Assembly: GCA_016719855.1 (NCBI GenBank)
Contig: JADJYH010000041.1
Location: 1-64,000 of the forward strand
Source: Saprospiraceae bacterium
Lineage (GTDB): Bacteria; Bacteroidota; Bacteroidia; Chitinophagales; Saprospiraceae
Length of the DNA stretch: 64,000 bases
Direction: 5' to 3'
Shown here piece by piece: positions 32,408 to 43,503 of the stretch (position 1 is the stretch's first letter; each line of letters begins with the position of its first letter). The position numbers and the translations under genes are program-made. The notes beneath the pieces are model-generated. The model was not told the DNA's origin. It was given only the letters and a program-made list of their open reading frames with translations, and ran no database searches.

Positions 32408-35400
32408 ATGAACAGGCGACTACCTTCCCTTATCTTTTTGCTGCTGGTATCCTGCCTCGCCTTCGGGCAAGCCCCAACGGGGTTTTTGGGCACAGGCTAC
32501 CGCACTGCGTCCACCTGAAATGGGACGGCTACACGGCCTTCACACCAGTTGGCTACAACATTTACCGCTCCACGGTGAGCAATAGCTTCGGCGCGCCAGC
32601 TAGGCGAGTCGGCGCATACAACGACTACACAGATTACGGCCTCAACGCCTCCACCACCTATTATTATAAGGTTTCGGCGTTCGATGCGGCAGGCAACGAG
32701 AGTCCGCTGACGAACCAAATCACGGTTTCCACGAATAGCAACAACTACCTGAAGGTAGCGAGCCTCGACCTGCTGATTCCCATTTACACGGGTGGCATGG
32801 AACCGGGTGAACCCGACCACATCCGGCAATCACTTGAGTTTGCCCGGCAGTTTTTCTTCCGCAACTCCAAAGGACAACTCAACCTGAAATACCACTACGT
32901 GGAATATGCAGGCTACCCGCCACCCAATGGCGATGGGGTGGCGGATTTTGGCACCATCGGCACTGACCTGCACAACCGGGGCATCCTCGACAACCAGTAC
33001 GATGCCATCCACATCCAGGCGTATCAGCTGTACGGCTGGTATGGCGGCGGCATGTGGTTGGGGCAAACTGCCGCCTCCATGGCGCACTTCCCTGGCTATA
33101 CTTTTGACCCGAACAACCACTACACCGTGGGCGATGCCTGGGTGTTCACGCACGAGTTCGGGCACTCGCTCGACGGCATCATCGCCGGTGTGAGCGGCTA
33201 CCCCGACATGCTTTTCAACCACTTCCCCTGGGCGTTCCCGTTGCCAGCGGGCATTGACAAATTCGATGCTGGAACCGACTTCGACGGCATGGCGCTGATA
33301 CTGCGTCTTTTCGACCACCACCTCGATTACGCAGCCCCCTGGGACGGGTATTTCGAGGTGACGGACAGCGACGGCGACAAGCTGGCCAACAACGACGACC
33401 GCCTGCCGATGGACGAAGCTGACTTCGGTTCCAGCCCCTTCACTGACGACAGCGACCTCGACGGCTTGACCGATGCACAGGAATTTTATACCGGCATTTA
33501 CAGCGGCTCCAACCCAAACATCGCAGACACCGACGGCGACGGCACCCCTGATGGCACCGACCCTTACCCGATTTCCAACTTCCGGCCAACCTTGCAAAAA
33601 ACCACCACCGCCGTCAACATCAATGGAGCAATGGCCGCTGGAGAGGGATGGCAGCCGTTGGTTTCCAACCCATTCTATTCATTGGCGGCGGGAGCAAGTT
33701 TGAGCGCCTCCGCCACTTGGGACGACACCTATTTGTATTTTGCCTTCCAGAGCAACACGCCCCTGAAATACTACCTGTACATGGACGGCAGTGGCGAAGA
33801 CGGTGTTTTCGCTGCGCCCATCCGGTTTCCTGGCGGCAGCTACAACGACATGAACGAGGCGGCTTATGGAGATAGTTATTATGAAAATGCGGTGCTCGTT
33901 ATTCGATCAGATGCCACGCAGGTCTTTTTGAAAAATGCAGCCGTGGTAGGCTCGCAAGTTTCCACCGTTTCCGCTGGAGGCACCTACACCACCGAAGTAC
34001 GCATTCCGCACAACTTGGGTCCTGGCTTCGGCTATACTTACACACCGCCGACTGCGCCGGTGGTCGCTACCCAATCCTACACCACGGGCGACATCATCGG
34101 CGTCAACATCGTGGCGCTGCCGCTGGCCAATGCAAATGCCAACGAAACCGACGATTGGCGGGGCAGCAACATGATTTCGATGAACGAGCCGTTCCATTTC
34201 TACGACATGACCTTGACTGGCGGCGGCACCCCAGCAACTTACTGCGCTTCGAAAGGAGACTTCCCCTGGGAGGACTGGATAGCCAAAGTAAAAGTTGGAA
34301 ATTTTGAAAACGCCTCCGGCAAGAGCAAGTACAGCGACTTCACCGGTCAGACCATCAACCTCACGCAAAACGTTCCAACGAACATCCAACTGACCACCGG
34401 GTACAGCTATTTTACCTGGAATGAATACTGGCGGGTTTGGATTGACTTCAACCACGACGGCGTTTTTTCGACGCCCGACGAGGTGGTGCAACAGCAAGTG
34501 TTGACTGCCCCTCCGGCAGGCACGGCAACCGCCAGCGTGAGTGGCAGCATCAACGTCCCGGCCAGTGCGCTGACGGGTGCGACGCGGATGCGGGTTTCGA
34601 TGAAACGGGGCGGCTATGCCAGTTCCTGCGAGACCTTTGCATTTGGCGAGGTGGAAGATTACACAGTGAACATTACTTCGGGGCCGGTACAATTGCCGAA
34701 CCTGCGGTTTGCCAATTACGAAATCATACCCGGCAGCGGGTCACCTTGCTTCACGAATCCGGGGCAATCTTTCAACGTTTTCAGCGGCTTGGTGCTCAAC
34801 GACGGAGCGGCTGCGGCGGGGGCGTTTAACGTAAAGGGTTGGTTCTCAAAAGACCAACAACTCAGTGCGAACGACGTGCTTTGGCAAAGCTTCGCCTACA
34901 CGGGAGTGACTCCCAATAACGTGGCAAGCTGGAGCTTCACCAATCCAGTTCCCGCTTCGCTTGCGCCGGGATTGTACTACGTCATCCTGCAAGCGGATGC
35001 GGACAACAACGTCGCCGAGTCGAATGAAACGGACAACATGCTGGCAGTGCAAGTGCAGATTGGAGCGCCCGATTTTACAGTCAGCAACGTGAGCGGCGTG
35101 CCCGCTTCAGCGACCGCAGGCAGCAGCGTGAACATCACTGTCGAGGCAAAAAACCTCGTTAGTTTCCCCTTGTCGGAACTGCAAGGCAGCCTGACAGCAG
35201 GCATTTATTTGTCCACAAACAACCAGTTCAATGCTGTGGATGATGCGCAAGTCGGCAGTGTCCAGATTCTTTACAACCAGTTCTCGAATCCTCCGCTTTA
35301 CCAGAACGGAACCGCCACGGTGAATGCCTCCGTGACCATTCCTGGCGGTACGGCGGCGGGGAATTATTTCATCTTCGTCCAACTGACTGGCGGCTGCGAG

Positions 35401-37008
35401 CAACTTGCAAACAACAACCTTTACAGCGCTATTCCTATTCAAATCACGGGAGGATCCCCCGGCACTTACTGCCAGTCATACAGCAATTTCCCTTGGGAAG
35501 ACTGGATTGCCAAAGTGGAGTTGGGCAGTTTTCAAAACACCTCCGGCAAGTCAGTGTACTCGAATTTCACCAGCCAGGTAATCAACGTGACGGCTGGGCA
35601 GTCGTACCCCATCAAGCTGACCACCGGGTTCAGCTATTTCACCTGGAACGAATACTGGAAAGTCTGGATTGACTTCAACCACGACGGCGTGTTTTCATCG
35701 CCTGATGAAGTGGTGCAGATGCAAGTGCTCTCCGCTCCAGCCGCGGGCACAGCGACCGCCAGCATCACCGGCAGCGTCAGCATTCCGGCAGGCTCACTGA
35801 CGGGCCCGACGCGGATGCGGGTTTCAATGAAACGGGGCGCTTACGCATCGGCTTGCGAAATCTTGCCTTTCGGCGAGGTGGAAGATTACACGGTGAATAT
35901 CGGCACCAATGCAGCCAAACCTGACCTGACAACCGTCGCTTGGGAGGTCATACCTTCCAACGACAATTGCTTCACGCCGCCGGGCAGCCCGTATGGAAAT
36001 TTGAGTGGGCTGGTGCGCAATCCGTCGCAAATTGCTGTAACAACCTCATTTGTTGCAAAAGCTTGGTTGTCCAAGGATGGTGTGATTGGTGCTGGCGACA
36101 TCTTATGGCAAACACTAAACTACACGGGCATCGGATCGGATGCCGTGGCGGGTCTAGACATCAACGCAGCCGTGCCTGTCTCCACCCCTCCAGGCGTGTA
36201 CAACATCCTCGTAATGGTAGATGCCAACAACGCAGTGGATGAGTCCGACGAAAGCAACAATATCTTCAGCGCGGGGAACCAGTTAATTGGTGCGGCTGAT
36301 TTTGCACTGCAAAACCTGATGGGAGTTCCGGCAAGCCTGCCTGTTGGTGGCAACCTCAGCTTCTCGTTGCAGGTTAAAAACTTGGCGAACTTTCCGCTCA
36401 ATGAATTAACGGGTGGGCTAACGGTTGATGTAGTGCTTTCAACAGACAATGTTTTGGGCAACGGGAACGACATTGGTTTCACCACTCAAACAGTGAATTA
36501 CAGCCAATTTTCAGCAGGCACTGCAACCATAAACGTTTCAGGCCAGATAGCTGGAACCATCGCCCCTGGCACGTACTTCCTGCTTTTGAAGGTCAACGCC
36601 AACTGCGAATCGAACTACGGGAACAACACCCTAATTGGGCCGTCGCTGAACATCACGGGAGTAACGCCTGGCAACTACTGCGCTTCTCAAGGCGACTACC
36701 CTTGGCACGAATGGATTGCACGAGTAAAATTGAGTACGCTTGACAACCAGTCTGGCAAGAGCAAATACAGCGACTTCACGGGTTTGAGCACGACCCTTCA
36801 AAAGGGGCAGGCTTACCCGGTCACGTTGACAGCGGGCTACAGCTATTTCACTTGGAACGAATACTGGCGGGTGTGGATTGACTACAACCACGACGGCGTG
36901 TTCTCGACACCAGACGAAGTGGTGCAGCAGCAAATCCTCACCGCCCCGCCAACGGCACCCAAACTGCCAGCGTCACTGGCAGCATCAACATTTCGCAAGG
37001 CGCATTGA
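32408..37008 (+). CDS. Giant T9SS surface metallopeptidase-like protein, N-terminal part
   Basis: Part of a gene running to 37689, corrected length about 1760 residues. Signal peptide MNRRLPSLIFLLLVSCLAFG; a one-base break near 32505; a fibronectin-III-like domain (VHLKWDGYT...YNIYRSTV); a peptidase-like domain with HEFGH at 33151..33165; DxDxDG calcium repeats (33360-33560); a CBM9/DOMON-like domain (about 33600-34220); then GEVED domains at about 34240, 35460 and 36670 alternating with CARDB-like beta-sandwiches (PDFTVSNVSGVPASATAG...). Missing one C in a C-run near 36952, compared with the copy at 42700, ends the frame early. Likely a surface protease or adhesin. Confidence 0.85.
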
Positions 37009-37680
37009 CTGGTGCTACCCGGATGCGGGTCTCGATGAAACGGGGCGGCTTCGCAAGTTCCTGCGAGACATTTGCCAACGGTGAGGTGGAGGACTACACC
37101 ATCAATATCAGCAACACCCTGACACCTGGGGACACCGACAACCGGGCCGCCAGCCTCTCCTTCGAGGCAGTACCCGAAAAGACTTGGGTGAACCTTCGCT
37201 GGTGCCTACCATTTTGCGGAACCAGTCGTTCAAATCGAAGTGGAAAAATCGGTGGACGGCAGCGATTACGAGGTGATGGAAACCTTGCAGGGCAAGGCCA
37301 TCGCCGACAATTCGCAGGTGGTGCAAGTGCGTGACGAGCAACCCAACGACGGGTTCAACTACTACCGGATGCTCGTCCTGTTCGGGAACGGCGACGAGGT
37401 GTACAGCCCCGTGCGGGTGGTCTCCTGCGACGAGCCGATGGACTACACCATCTTCCCGAACCCGGCCACGTCGGAGGTCTTCATCCAACTGACGGAAGCG
37501 CCGGAGGGCGAGATGCAATGGAACATCAACGATGCCTACGGGCGGGTGGTCTGGACGCAGAAAATTGCCCCGGACGCCCAGTCCCCGTACCGCATTGACG
37601 TGACGGACTTCCGGGACGGCCTCTACTACCTGTTTGCCACGCAGCCCGGCAAGCGGGCCGTGGGCAAGCGGTTTGTGATT
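36699..37680 (+). repeat. Direct repeat, copy 1 (partner 42451..43432)
   Basis: 36699..37012 is identical to 42451..42765 except for one missing C. 37013..37130 is diverged from 42766..42883 although of equal length. 37131..37680 is again nearly identical to 42884..43432. The repeat encodes the last GEVED domain and the sorting domain of both giant proteins. Confidence 0.95.
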
Positions 37681-37689
37681 TCGAGGTGA
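37005..37689 (+). CDS. C-terminal part of the first giant surface protein with T9SS sorting domain
   Basis: Completes the gene from 32408. It holds the end of the third GEVED domain (RMRVSMKRGGFASSCETFANGEVEDYTINI), a break near 37195 where an extra T was added (the copy at 42945 reads VNLAGAYHFGEP), then VVQIEVEKSVDGSDYEVMETL, and the sorting domain YTIFPNPATSEVFIQL ending KRAVGKRFVISR. The uninterrupted end starts at 37240. Attached to the surface after type IX secretion. Confidence 0.85.
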
Positions 37690-37699
37690 TTACTTGTGA

Positions 37700-37739
37700 A
37701 GCGGGCTTCCAGCATCATTCTGCGGAAGCCCGCTTTTTC
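37700..37739 (+). terminator. Intrinsic terminator after the first giant surface gene
   Basis: AGCGGGCTTCC and GGAAGCCCGCT form an 11-bp perfect stem around a 13-base loop, followed by TTTTCT. Confidence 0.88.
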
Positions 37740-37764
37740 TCCTATTTTCAAAAACCTGAATAAC

Positions 37765-40119
37765 ATGAAACCGAATAAACTTCCTCAATCAATAGGGTTA
37801 TTAACGGCCTTTTTCCTCTTCTTTTCCTTACTCGTTTCAGCGCAGACCTATATAAAAACACTGCCCGCTCCGCTAGGGCAATCAATTGAAGCTTGGGGAG
37901 CCGCAGCCCTAAACGACGGAAAAGCCTTGATAGGCATCAGAAAAAATCAAGGTTCACAATTCACTTATGAGGCTGTCAAACTGAACCAAATGGGCGATAT
38001 GGAGGGTCCTGCCGTCAACCTTTCTTCCTACACGACCTATAACAACAACCTTTTTCCTGGAACAGGGAACGAGGGCCTCTATGTGGGCATGTGGGAAGGT
38101 GCCAATTTTTTCAGGGTAAAAATCAAAAACGACAACTCCACACAATGGCTCGGTTTGACCCCAACGCCCTACACGGGCAAGGTTTACCAATCTTCAACGG
38201 GTGATTTTTACGTCATCAATGTGCTGCACTTGGGTACCCAGGTAAAGCTGTTGAAGATTTCAAGTGGCGGGGCATTGCTTTGGCAAAAAATATTCAACTA
38301 CAATTTTCCGGTCGGCAATTCGCACCATCAAAATGTGATACAGACCGCAGATGGTGGCGTGTTGGTCGCATTCCAAGCTCCACCCGATAGCATTGCCGTG
38401 TTGAAACTGGATGGAAATGGCAACCAGCAATGGTTCAAAAAAATAGCTGCCACATCGTACAATGACATTGGTACGCTCCAAATCGGCAATACCTACTTCG
38501 TGGGTACGCCACAGGCCAGCCCTACCATCCACAAATTTGACCTCAATGGCAATAAAACCGGTGAAATCCAAACCGCCGGATACATCCGTTTGATTGGGAC
38601 GGCGGATGGGAACTTGCTGCTAGGCAGCGTTGACAATACAGCAGGGCAAGATTTGTCCTTAAAAAAATTCAGCCCCACAGGCAGTTTGATTTGGTCGAAG
38701 GTATATGAAAAGGACGATTTAGGTGTTTACCCCCGTGCCTTGCGAATGATGCCAGATGGCGGGTTTCTCTATGTCGGCGATGGTGCGTCCAATCAGTCAT
38801 TGGTACTGGTGGTTCGGACGGATGCAGATGGCAACGTCGCAGGTGGTCCTGGCTGCTCTCCCGACGTGACACCACCAGTAATAGCTGGCTGCCCGGCCAA
38901 TATTTCTGTCAACTCGGCAACTCCGGCGAGCGTCTCCTGGACGTCGCCGACTGCCACCGACAACTGCGGAACGCCCACCCTGACCTCGACGCACCAGCCG
39001 GGTGCTACTTTTTCCTTTGGCACAACGACCGTGACCTACACGTCAACCGACGCCGCCAACAACACGGCAAACTGTGCCTTCACGGTGACAGTGAACCAAA
39101 TCGTGCAGACCCTGCCCGACCTGACGCTGACCAATCTATCAGCGCCAATTTCCGGAACGGCTGGCTCGGTGGTAAACTTCACCTTCAAATTGGACAACAT
39201 CGGCACAGCAACCGTTGCGGGCAACTACGTCATCGGTGCTTACCTCTCCACAGACAACACTTGGAGCGCCAACGACGTGCTGGCCGGTACCGTGCCGACT
39301 GGCAACACGCCCGTCAACTACAACACCACCGTTCCAGCCTCCATCACCATCCCGCTAGGTACTACTGCGGGCAATTATTTCCTGATTTGCGTGGCCGACA
39401 ACGGCAACGTAATTCAAGAGTCGAACGAGAACAACAACATCGTGTCGGCAGTATTTGAGGTCACAGGCGGTGGTGGTCCGGCCAATTATTGCGCCGCCCA
39501 CTCGAACTTCCCTTGGGAAGACTGGATTGCTGCGGTGCAAATAGGCTCTCAGGAAAAAACAAGCGGGAAAAGCACTTATAGCGATTTCTCCCCCACCTTC
39601 AACTTCAACCTTTCGCAAGGCAGCAACGCCGTGAAACTGACAGGTGGGTTTTCCTATTTCGGTTTCGAGGAATACTGGCGCATCTGGATTGACTTCAACC
39701 GGGACGGAGACTTCGTGGATGCAGGCGAGTTGGTCTTGAGTACCGTCATGCCCAAAGGCCCCAACGGTGTGCCCACGCAAAGCGTCAATACCAGCTTCAA
39801 CATTCCAACCGTAACCTTGCCAGGCGTAACCCGAATGCGGGTTATTATGAAACGAGGCGCTTTTGCATCGCCTTGTGAGAATATTCCATTTGGTGAAATC
39901 GAGGACTATTCCGTCAACATCGCAGCGCAGGGCGCTTGCAAAAAAGACATTCCCGGCACAATCCTTTTGCCACGAAGAGGCTCCTGTGGCTGGGCAGTTT
40001 TACCTCTATTCCGCCAACCAAGGCACACAAACCCGTTACACCGTGAACAAGGACGGCGAGATTTTGGGACAAACTTCGATTCCAGTCATATTGGAGGACA
40101 GCACTTTAGTTCAAAATAA
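37765..40119 (+). CDS. Second giant T9SS surface protein, part 1
   Basis: First part of a gene that runs to 43441 (about 1890 residues when corrected). Signal peptide MKPNKLPQSIGLLTAFFLFF to about SAQ; a beta-propeller-like section of about 350 residues with repeated LKLDGNGNQQWFKKI and KKFSPTGSLIWSKVY motifs; an HYR domain (PPVIAGCPANISVNSATPAS to CAFTVTVN); a CARDB-like sandwich (LPDLTLTNLSAPISGTAGSVV); and a GEVED domain (WEDWIAAVQIGSQEKTSGKS to FGEIEDYSVNI). The frame is lost near 39955 in an A-run. An earlier in-frame ATG at 37696 lies in the preceding terminator. Confidence 0.85.
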   Translation: MKPNKLPQSIGLLTAFFLFFSLLVSAQTYIKTLPAPLGQSIEAWGAAALNDGKALIGIRKNQGSQFTYEAVKLNQMGDMEGPAVNLSSYTTYNNNLFPGTGNEGLYVGMWEGANFFRVKIKNDNSTQWLGLTPTPYTGKVYQSSTGDFYVINVLHLGTQVKLLKISSGGALLWQKIFNYNFPVGNSHHQNVIQTADGGVLVAFQAPPDSIAVLKLDGNGNQQWFKKIAATSYNDIGTLQIGNTYFVGTPQASPTIHKFDLNGNKTGEIQTAGYIRLIGTADGNLLLGSVDNTAGQDLSLKKFSPTGSLIWSKVYEKDDLGVYPRALRMMPDGGFLYVGDGASNQSLVLVVRTDADGNVAGGPGCSPDVTPPVIAGCPANISVNSATPASVSWTSPTATDNCGTPTLTSTHQPGATFSFGTTTVTYTSTDAANNTANCAFTVTVNQIVQTLPDLTLTNLSAPISGTAGSVVNFTFKLDNIGTATVAGNYVIGAYLSTDNTWSANDVLAGTVPTGNTPVNYNTTVPASITIPLGTTAGNYFLICVADNGNVIQESNENNNIVSAVFEVTGGGGPANYCAAHSNFPWEDWIAAVQIGSQEKTSGKSTYSDFSPTFNFNLSQGSNAVKLTGGFSYFGFEEYWRIWIDFNRDGDFVDAGELVLSTVMPKGPNGVPTQSVNTSFNIPTVTLPGVTRMRVIMKRGAFASPCENIPFGEIEDYSVNIAAQGACKKDIPGTILLPRRGSCGWAVLPLFRQPRHTNPLHREQGRRDFGTNFDSSHIGGQHFSSK

Positions 40120-41032
40120 CACCGTCGTCCGCAAGCTCGCCAACGGCAGCATTGCGTGGCAAAAGACAATCCCTGTAAATGTGTTGAGCAAGTTCCCAAC
40201 TATCGAAGCGGCAGTGGAGCTGAACGATGGCACTTTCATCTTGGGCGGCTTTCAGCGGGAGTACAACCAAGGCAACGTGGTGGCTGATTCATTGGTGCTC
40301 ATCAAGACCGACAACAACCTGAACTACCTGTCCTACGTGCGGGTCTGGCAGTTCAACAACAATTTGAACTACGACTTATTGAAGGGATTTGTAAAGACCT
40401 CCGATGGCAACGTGGTTGTGGTGTTCCTTTCCGCCAATACCTATTTCAACACCATTTATGGTTACAGTTTTATCAAGTACACCCCGCAACTACAGCAAGT
40501 GGCAAGCGGAGGGTTCGCCTTCACGGAACTGCTCCACTGGAGGCCGACACCTTGCGGATACTACTCCATTGGCTACAAATTCAACTTCCCGTCCATCAAA
40601 AGCTCGTCGGCTCGCACGACTAGCATTTTGTACGACTTCGAGACAATGTCAATTCAAACGACTAGGACTTCCGAATCAGGTACTGTGGCTTATATGGGCA
40701 GCTATTACAGAGAGTCTTACAACTCCTACCTGTTTGGCGACACGTTGACGGCCAATTACCAAATCGTCGTGTCCCAGCAGTATATCTCACCGTTTACCAT
40801 CAGTTTAAGAAAGGCGGACGGAACCATATTCCAAAAACGACCTGCTTTAATTGACTTCAACCATATCCTTCAGACGGGCGATACGACGGTTTTATTTCTT
40901 GGCCCTAACTGGGCACTCAACCCCGATTGCGGCAGCCCAGGCACCAAACAGCCTGACTTGTCAATGGCGAACCTGACGCTGCAAAGCACTAGCACCACGC
41001 CGGCGCTGTCGTTTGGTTCAATTTCGACCTGA
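39950..41032 (+). CDS. Second giant surface protein, part 2
   Basis: Continuation in the next frame: SFCHEEAPVAGQFYLYSANQGT, then a second propeller-like section (DGEILGQTSIPV, GSIAWQKTIPVNVLSKF, VELNDGTFILGGF). It breaks near 41025 just inside a CARDB-like domain (SMANLTLQSTST). Confidence 0.8.
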   Translation, partial: FPAQSFCHEEAPVAGQFYLYSANQGTQTRYTVNKDGEILGQTSIPVILEDSTLVQNNTVVRKLANGSIAWQKTIPVNVLSKFPTIEAAVELNDGTFILGGFQREYNQGNVVADSLVLIKTDNNLNYLSYVRVWQFNNNLNYDLLKGFVKTSDGNVVVVFLSANTYFNTIYGYSFIKYTPQLQQVASGGFAFTELLHWRPTPCGYYSIGYKFNFPSIKSSSARTTSILYDFETMSIQTTRTSESGTVAYMGSYYRESYNSYLFGDTLTANYQIVVSQQYISPFTISLRKADGTIFQKRPALIDFNHILQTGDTTVLFLGPNWALNPDCGSPGTKQPDLSMANLTLQSTSTTPALSFGSIST

Positions 41033-41034
41033 AG

Positions 41035-41799
41035 AACACGGGCAATGCCACTGCCACTGGGGAGTACATCATCGCTGCCTACCTGAGCAACGACAACCAA
41101 TTGAGCTATGAAGACCGCCTGACCGGCTATATCAACACGGGCAATACTCCGGTGGGTACCATACCTGGCGTGTTGGGCGGTATCACCGTGCCCGCCGAGC
41201 AGCCCAACGGACAGTATTTTCTCATCTTGAAGGCAGACGTGACGGGGGCCATCCTCGAACTTAACGAGAACAACAACGTGTTGGCCACCACTGCCAAAAT
41301 CGCTGTTTCGGCAGGGCCGGACGAACTTTGCGGCTTTGAAACGGCGGTCAGCCAAGACGGCTTTACAACCTACGGTGCGGCTTCTATCAACGGCCACCAC
41401 GTTTTCAGGATGAGCAAATACGACGCAACGGCCAACGTTTCCACCTTCAGAAACCATACTGTTGGGAGCGATGGCACCCTTACCGGAACGGAGACTTTTG
41501 CCCTCAACGAAAAGGTCACGCCGCTTTCCGACGAGAACTTCCTGTGCGCCACCATTGGCGAGCCGAACATTATTTACCTCAAAAAGGTCAATAAATCGGG
41601 GACGGTGCTGTGGGTAAAACAGTACAGCATCTATATCGCTACCATTATCGAAAACGTGTCCATCGGCGAGGCCATCAACGGCGATATTTTGCTGGCTGGC
41701 ACCTACAACGAGAGCGGATACCCAGCCGATGTGCGCAGGGGTATGGTATATGCGGTTGGACTACAATGGGAAAACACTCCAGCAGATTTTTTGACGTAG
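41035..41799 (+). CDS. Second giant surface protein, part 3
   Basis: Rest of the CARDB-like domain (NTGNATATGEYIIAAYLSNDNQLS to ELNENNNVLATTAKI) and the start of a third propeller-like section (GTLTGTETFALNEKVTPLSDENFLC, SGTVLWVKQY). The frame changes again near 41745. The ATG at 41101 is internal. Confidence 0.78.
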   Translation, partial: NTGNATATGEYIIAAYLSNDNQLSYEDRLTGYINTGNTPVGTIPGVLGGITVPAEQPNGQYFLILKADVTGAILELNENNNVLATTAKIAVSAGPDELCGFETAVSQDGFTTYGAASINGHHVFRMSKYDATANVSTFRNHTVGSDGTLTGTETFALNEKVTPLSDENFLCATIGEPNIIYLKKVNKSGTVLWVKQYSIYIATIIENVSIGEAINGDILLAGTYNESGYPADVRRGMVYAVGLQWENTPADFLT

Positions 41800-42175
41800 C
41801 TAACGCCAAGACGGGCACTACCGCCACCGTGTTCCAAGGCTACAATCAAAACACATACCTCGTTGTGGAAGTGCCGACGTATGGTTTTACGCATACGGCC
41901 TATTTGGTGAAAATCGGTGGACAATATGGCAGCGTTCAATGGACTAAGGACCTTGGCACGTTCACGAAAGTGCGCGGGGTGGCTGAAATGCCTGACGGCA
42001 GCACCTTGGTGACGGCCTTCAATCCTGGCCCTCCAGGTGGCTCGCCCACCCACCACGGCAATTTTTACAAGATTGACGCAAACGGCAACGAAGTCTTCAA
42101 CAAGGACATGGCCACACTGGCCCCTCCAATTCCGGTAGCAGCTAGCACGGGCCGTTCTCGGACGTCAGCCCAATC
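41745..42175 (+). CDS. Second giant surface protein, part 4
   Basis: Continues the propeller section in another frame: SSRFFDVANAKTGTTATVFQ, YGSVQWTKDLGTFTKVRGVA, EMPDGSTLVTAFN, KIDANGNEVFNKDMATL. The break to the next part is near 42165. Confidence 0.7.
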
Positions 42176-43441
42176 ATGCGAGGAACGGATGGCGGCTTCA
42201 TCACGGGCTTCACCCGCTACTTCCCATATACCAGTTTGCCAAGCCAGTCCCTCATCATTCGGCTCAACAGCAACTTGGACACTGTTTGGACAAAAACGCT
42301 GTCCGGCCTAGATGCCACGCTATTCAGGGCCTTCCGAGCCGTGCCGGGCGGGGCGTTCCTTGGTACAAGGGATGGCAAGCTGATAAAATCGGTGCCAATG
42401 GCCGCTCCCTGCACCGCACCGAGCACCTTTGCGCCAGCACCAGCGACTTCCCCTTGGCACGAATGGATTGCACGAGTAAAATTGAGTACGCTTGACAACC
42501 AGTCTGGCAAGAGCAAATACAGCGACTTCACGGGTTTGAGCACGACCCTTCAAAAGGGGCAGGCTTACCCGGTCACGTTGACAGCGGGCTACAGCTATTT
42601 CACTTGGAACGAATACTGGCGGGTGTGGATTGACTACAACCACGACGGCGTGTTCTCGACACCAGACGAAGTGGTGCAGCAGCAAATCCTCACCGCCCCC
42701 GCCAACGGCACCCAAACTGCCAGCGTCACTGGCAGCATCAACATTTCGCAAGGCGCATTGACTGGCGCTACCCGGATGCGGGTTTCGATGAAACGGGGCG
42801 GCTACGCCAGTGCCTGTGAAACACTGCCTTTCGGTGAAGTCGAGGACTACACGGTGAATATCGTGAACACACTCATCGGCGACGACACCGACAACCGGGC
42901 CGCCAGCCTCTCCTTCGAGGCAGTGCCCGAAAAGACTTGGGTGAACCTCGCCGGAGCCTACCATTTTGGGGAACCAGTGGTGCAAATCGAAGTGGAAAAA
43001 TCGGTGGACGGCAACGATTACGAGGTGATGGAAACCTTGCAGGGCAAGGCCATCGCCGACAATTCGCAGGTGGTGCAAGTGCGTGACGAGCAACCCAACG
43101 ACGGGTTCAACTACTACCGGATGCTCGTTCTGTTCGGGAACGGCGACGAGGTGTACAGCCCCGTGCGGGTGGTCTCCTACGACGAGCCGATGGACTACAC
43201 CATCTTCCCGAACCCGGCCACGTCGGAGGTCTTTATCCAACTGACGGAAGCGCCGGAAGGCGAGATGCAATGGAACATCAACGATGCCTACGGGCGGGTG
43301 GTTTGGACGCAGAAAATTGCCCCGGACGCCCAGTTCCCGTACCGCATTGACGTGACGGACTTCCGGGACGGCCTCTATTACCTCTTTGCCATGCAGCCCG
43401 GCAGAAGGGCCGTGGGCAAGCGGTTTGTGATTGTGAGGTAA
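42176..43441 (+). CDS. Second giant surface protein, C-terminal part with T9SS sorting domain
   Basis: GTDGGFITGFTRYFPYTSL and NLDTVWTKTLSGLDATLF end the propeller section. Two compensating breaks (near 42378, one A missing; near 42453, one T too many) hide the expected IGANGRSLHRTEHLCASTSD. Then a GEVED domain, and VVQIEVEKSVDGNDYEVMET with the sorting domain YTIFPNPATSEVFIQL ending GKRFVIVR. The last 980 bases nearly repeat those of the first giant gene. Confidence 0.85.
   Translation: MRGTDGGFITGFTRYFPYTSLPSQSLIIRLNSNLDTVWTKTLSGLDATLFRAFRAVPGGAFLGTRDGKLIKSVPMAAPCTAPSTFAPAPATSPWHEWIARVKLSTLDNQSGKSKYSDFTGLSTTLQKGQAYPVTLTAGYSYFTWNEYWRVWIDYNHDGVFSTPDEVVQQQILTAPANGTQTASVTGSINISQGALTGATRMRVSMKRGGYASACETLPFGEVEDYTVNIVNTLIGDDTDNRAASLSFEAVPEKTWVNLAGAYHFGEPVVQIEVEKSVDGNDYEVMETLQGKAIADNSQVVQVRDEQPNDGFNYYRMLVLFGNGDEVYSPVRVVSYDEPMDYTIFPNPATSEVFIQLTEAPEGEMQWNINDAYGRVVWTQKIAPDAQFPYRIDVTDFRDGLYYLFAMQPGRRAVGKRFVIVR
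42451..43432 (+). repeat. Direct repeat, copy 2 (partner 36699..37680)
   Basis: Two almost identical blocks separated by a diverged block of 118 bases. The diverged block of copy 2 (CETLPFGEVEDYTVNI) is more like the GEVED domain at 35460; that of copy 1 (CETFANGEVEDYTINI) is more like the one at 34240. Confidence 0.95.
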
Positions 43442-43454
43442 GCCGGATCGCGAT

Positions 43455-43491
43455 AAATTGCCGGGCGATGGGTCGTCGCCCGGCAATTTTT
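43455..43491 (+). terminator. Intrinsic terminator after the second giant surface gene
   Basis: AAATTGCCGGGCGA and TCGCCCGGCAATTT make a perfect 14-bp stem with a 7-base loop and a final T-run. Confidence 0.9.
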
Positions 43492-43503
43492 ACACATGGA
43501 ATT

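Noticed and set aside
32830..33597. Open frame of 255 residues on the minus strand
   Set aside because: Opposite the peptidase-like domain and rich in Val, Gly and His from antisense codons; no signal or domain.
32408..43441. Giant surface genes as a genomic island or prophage
   Set aside because: No integrase, attachment site, tRNA edge or base-composition shift was visible by eye; T9SS surface genes are normal for the phylum.
42320..43486. Open frame of 388 residues on the minus strand over the second giant gene
   Set aside because: Opposite the GEVED and sorting domains; composition is that of a shadow frame and it spans the terminator.
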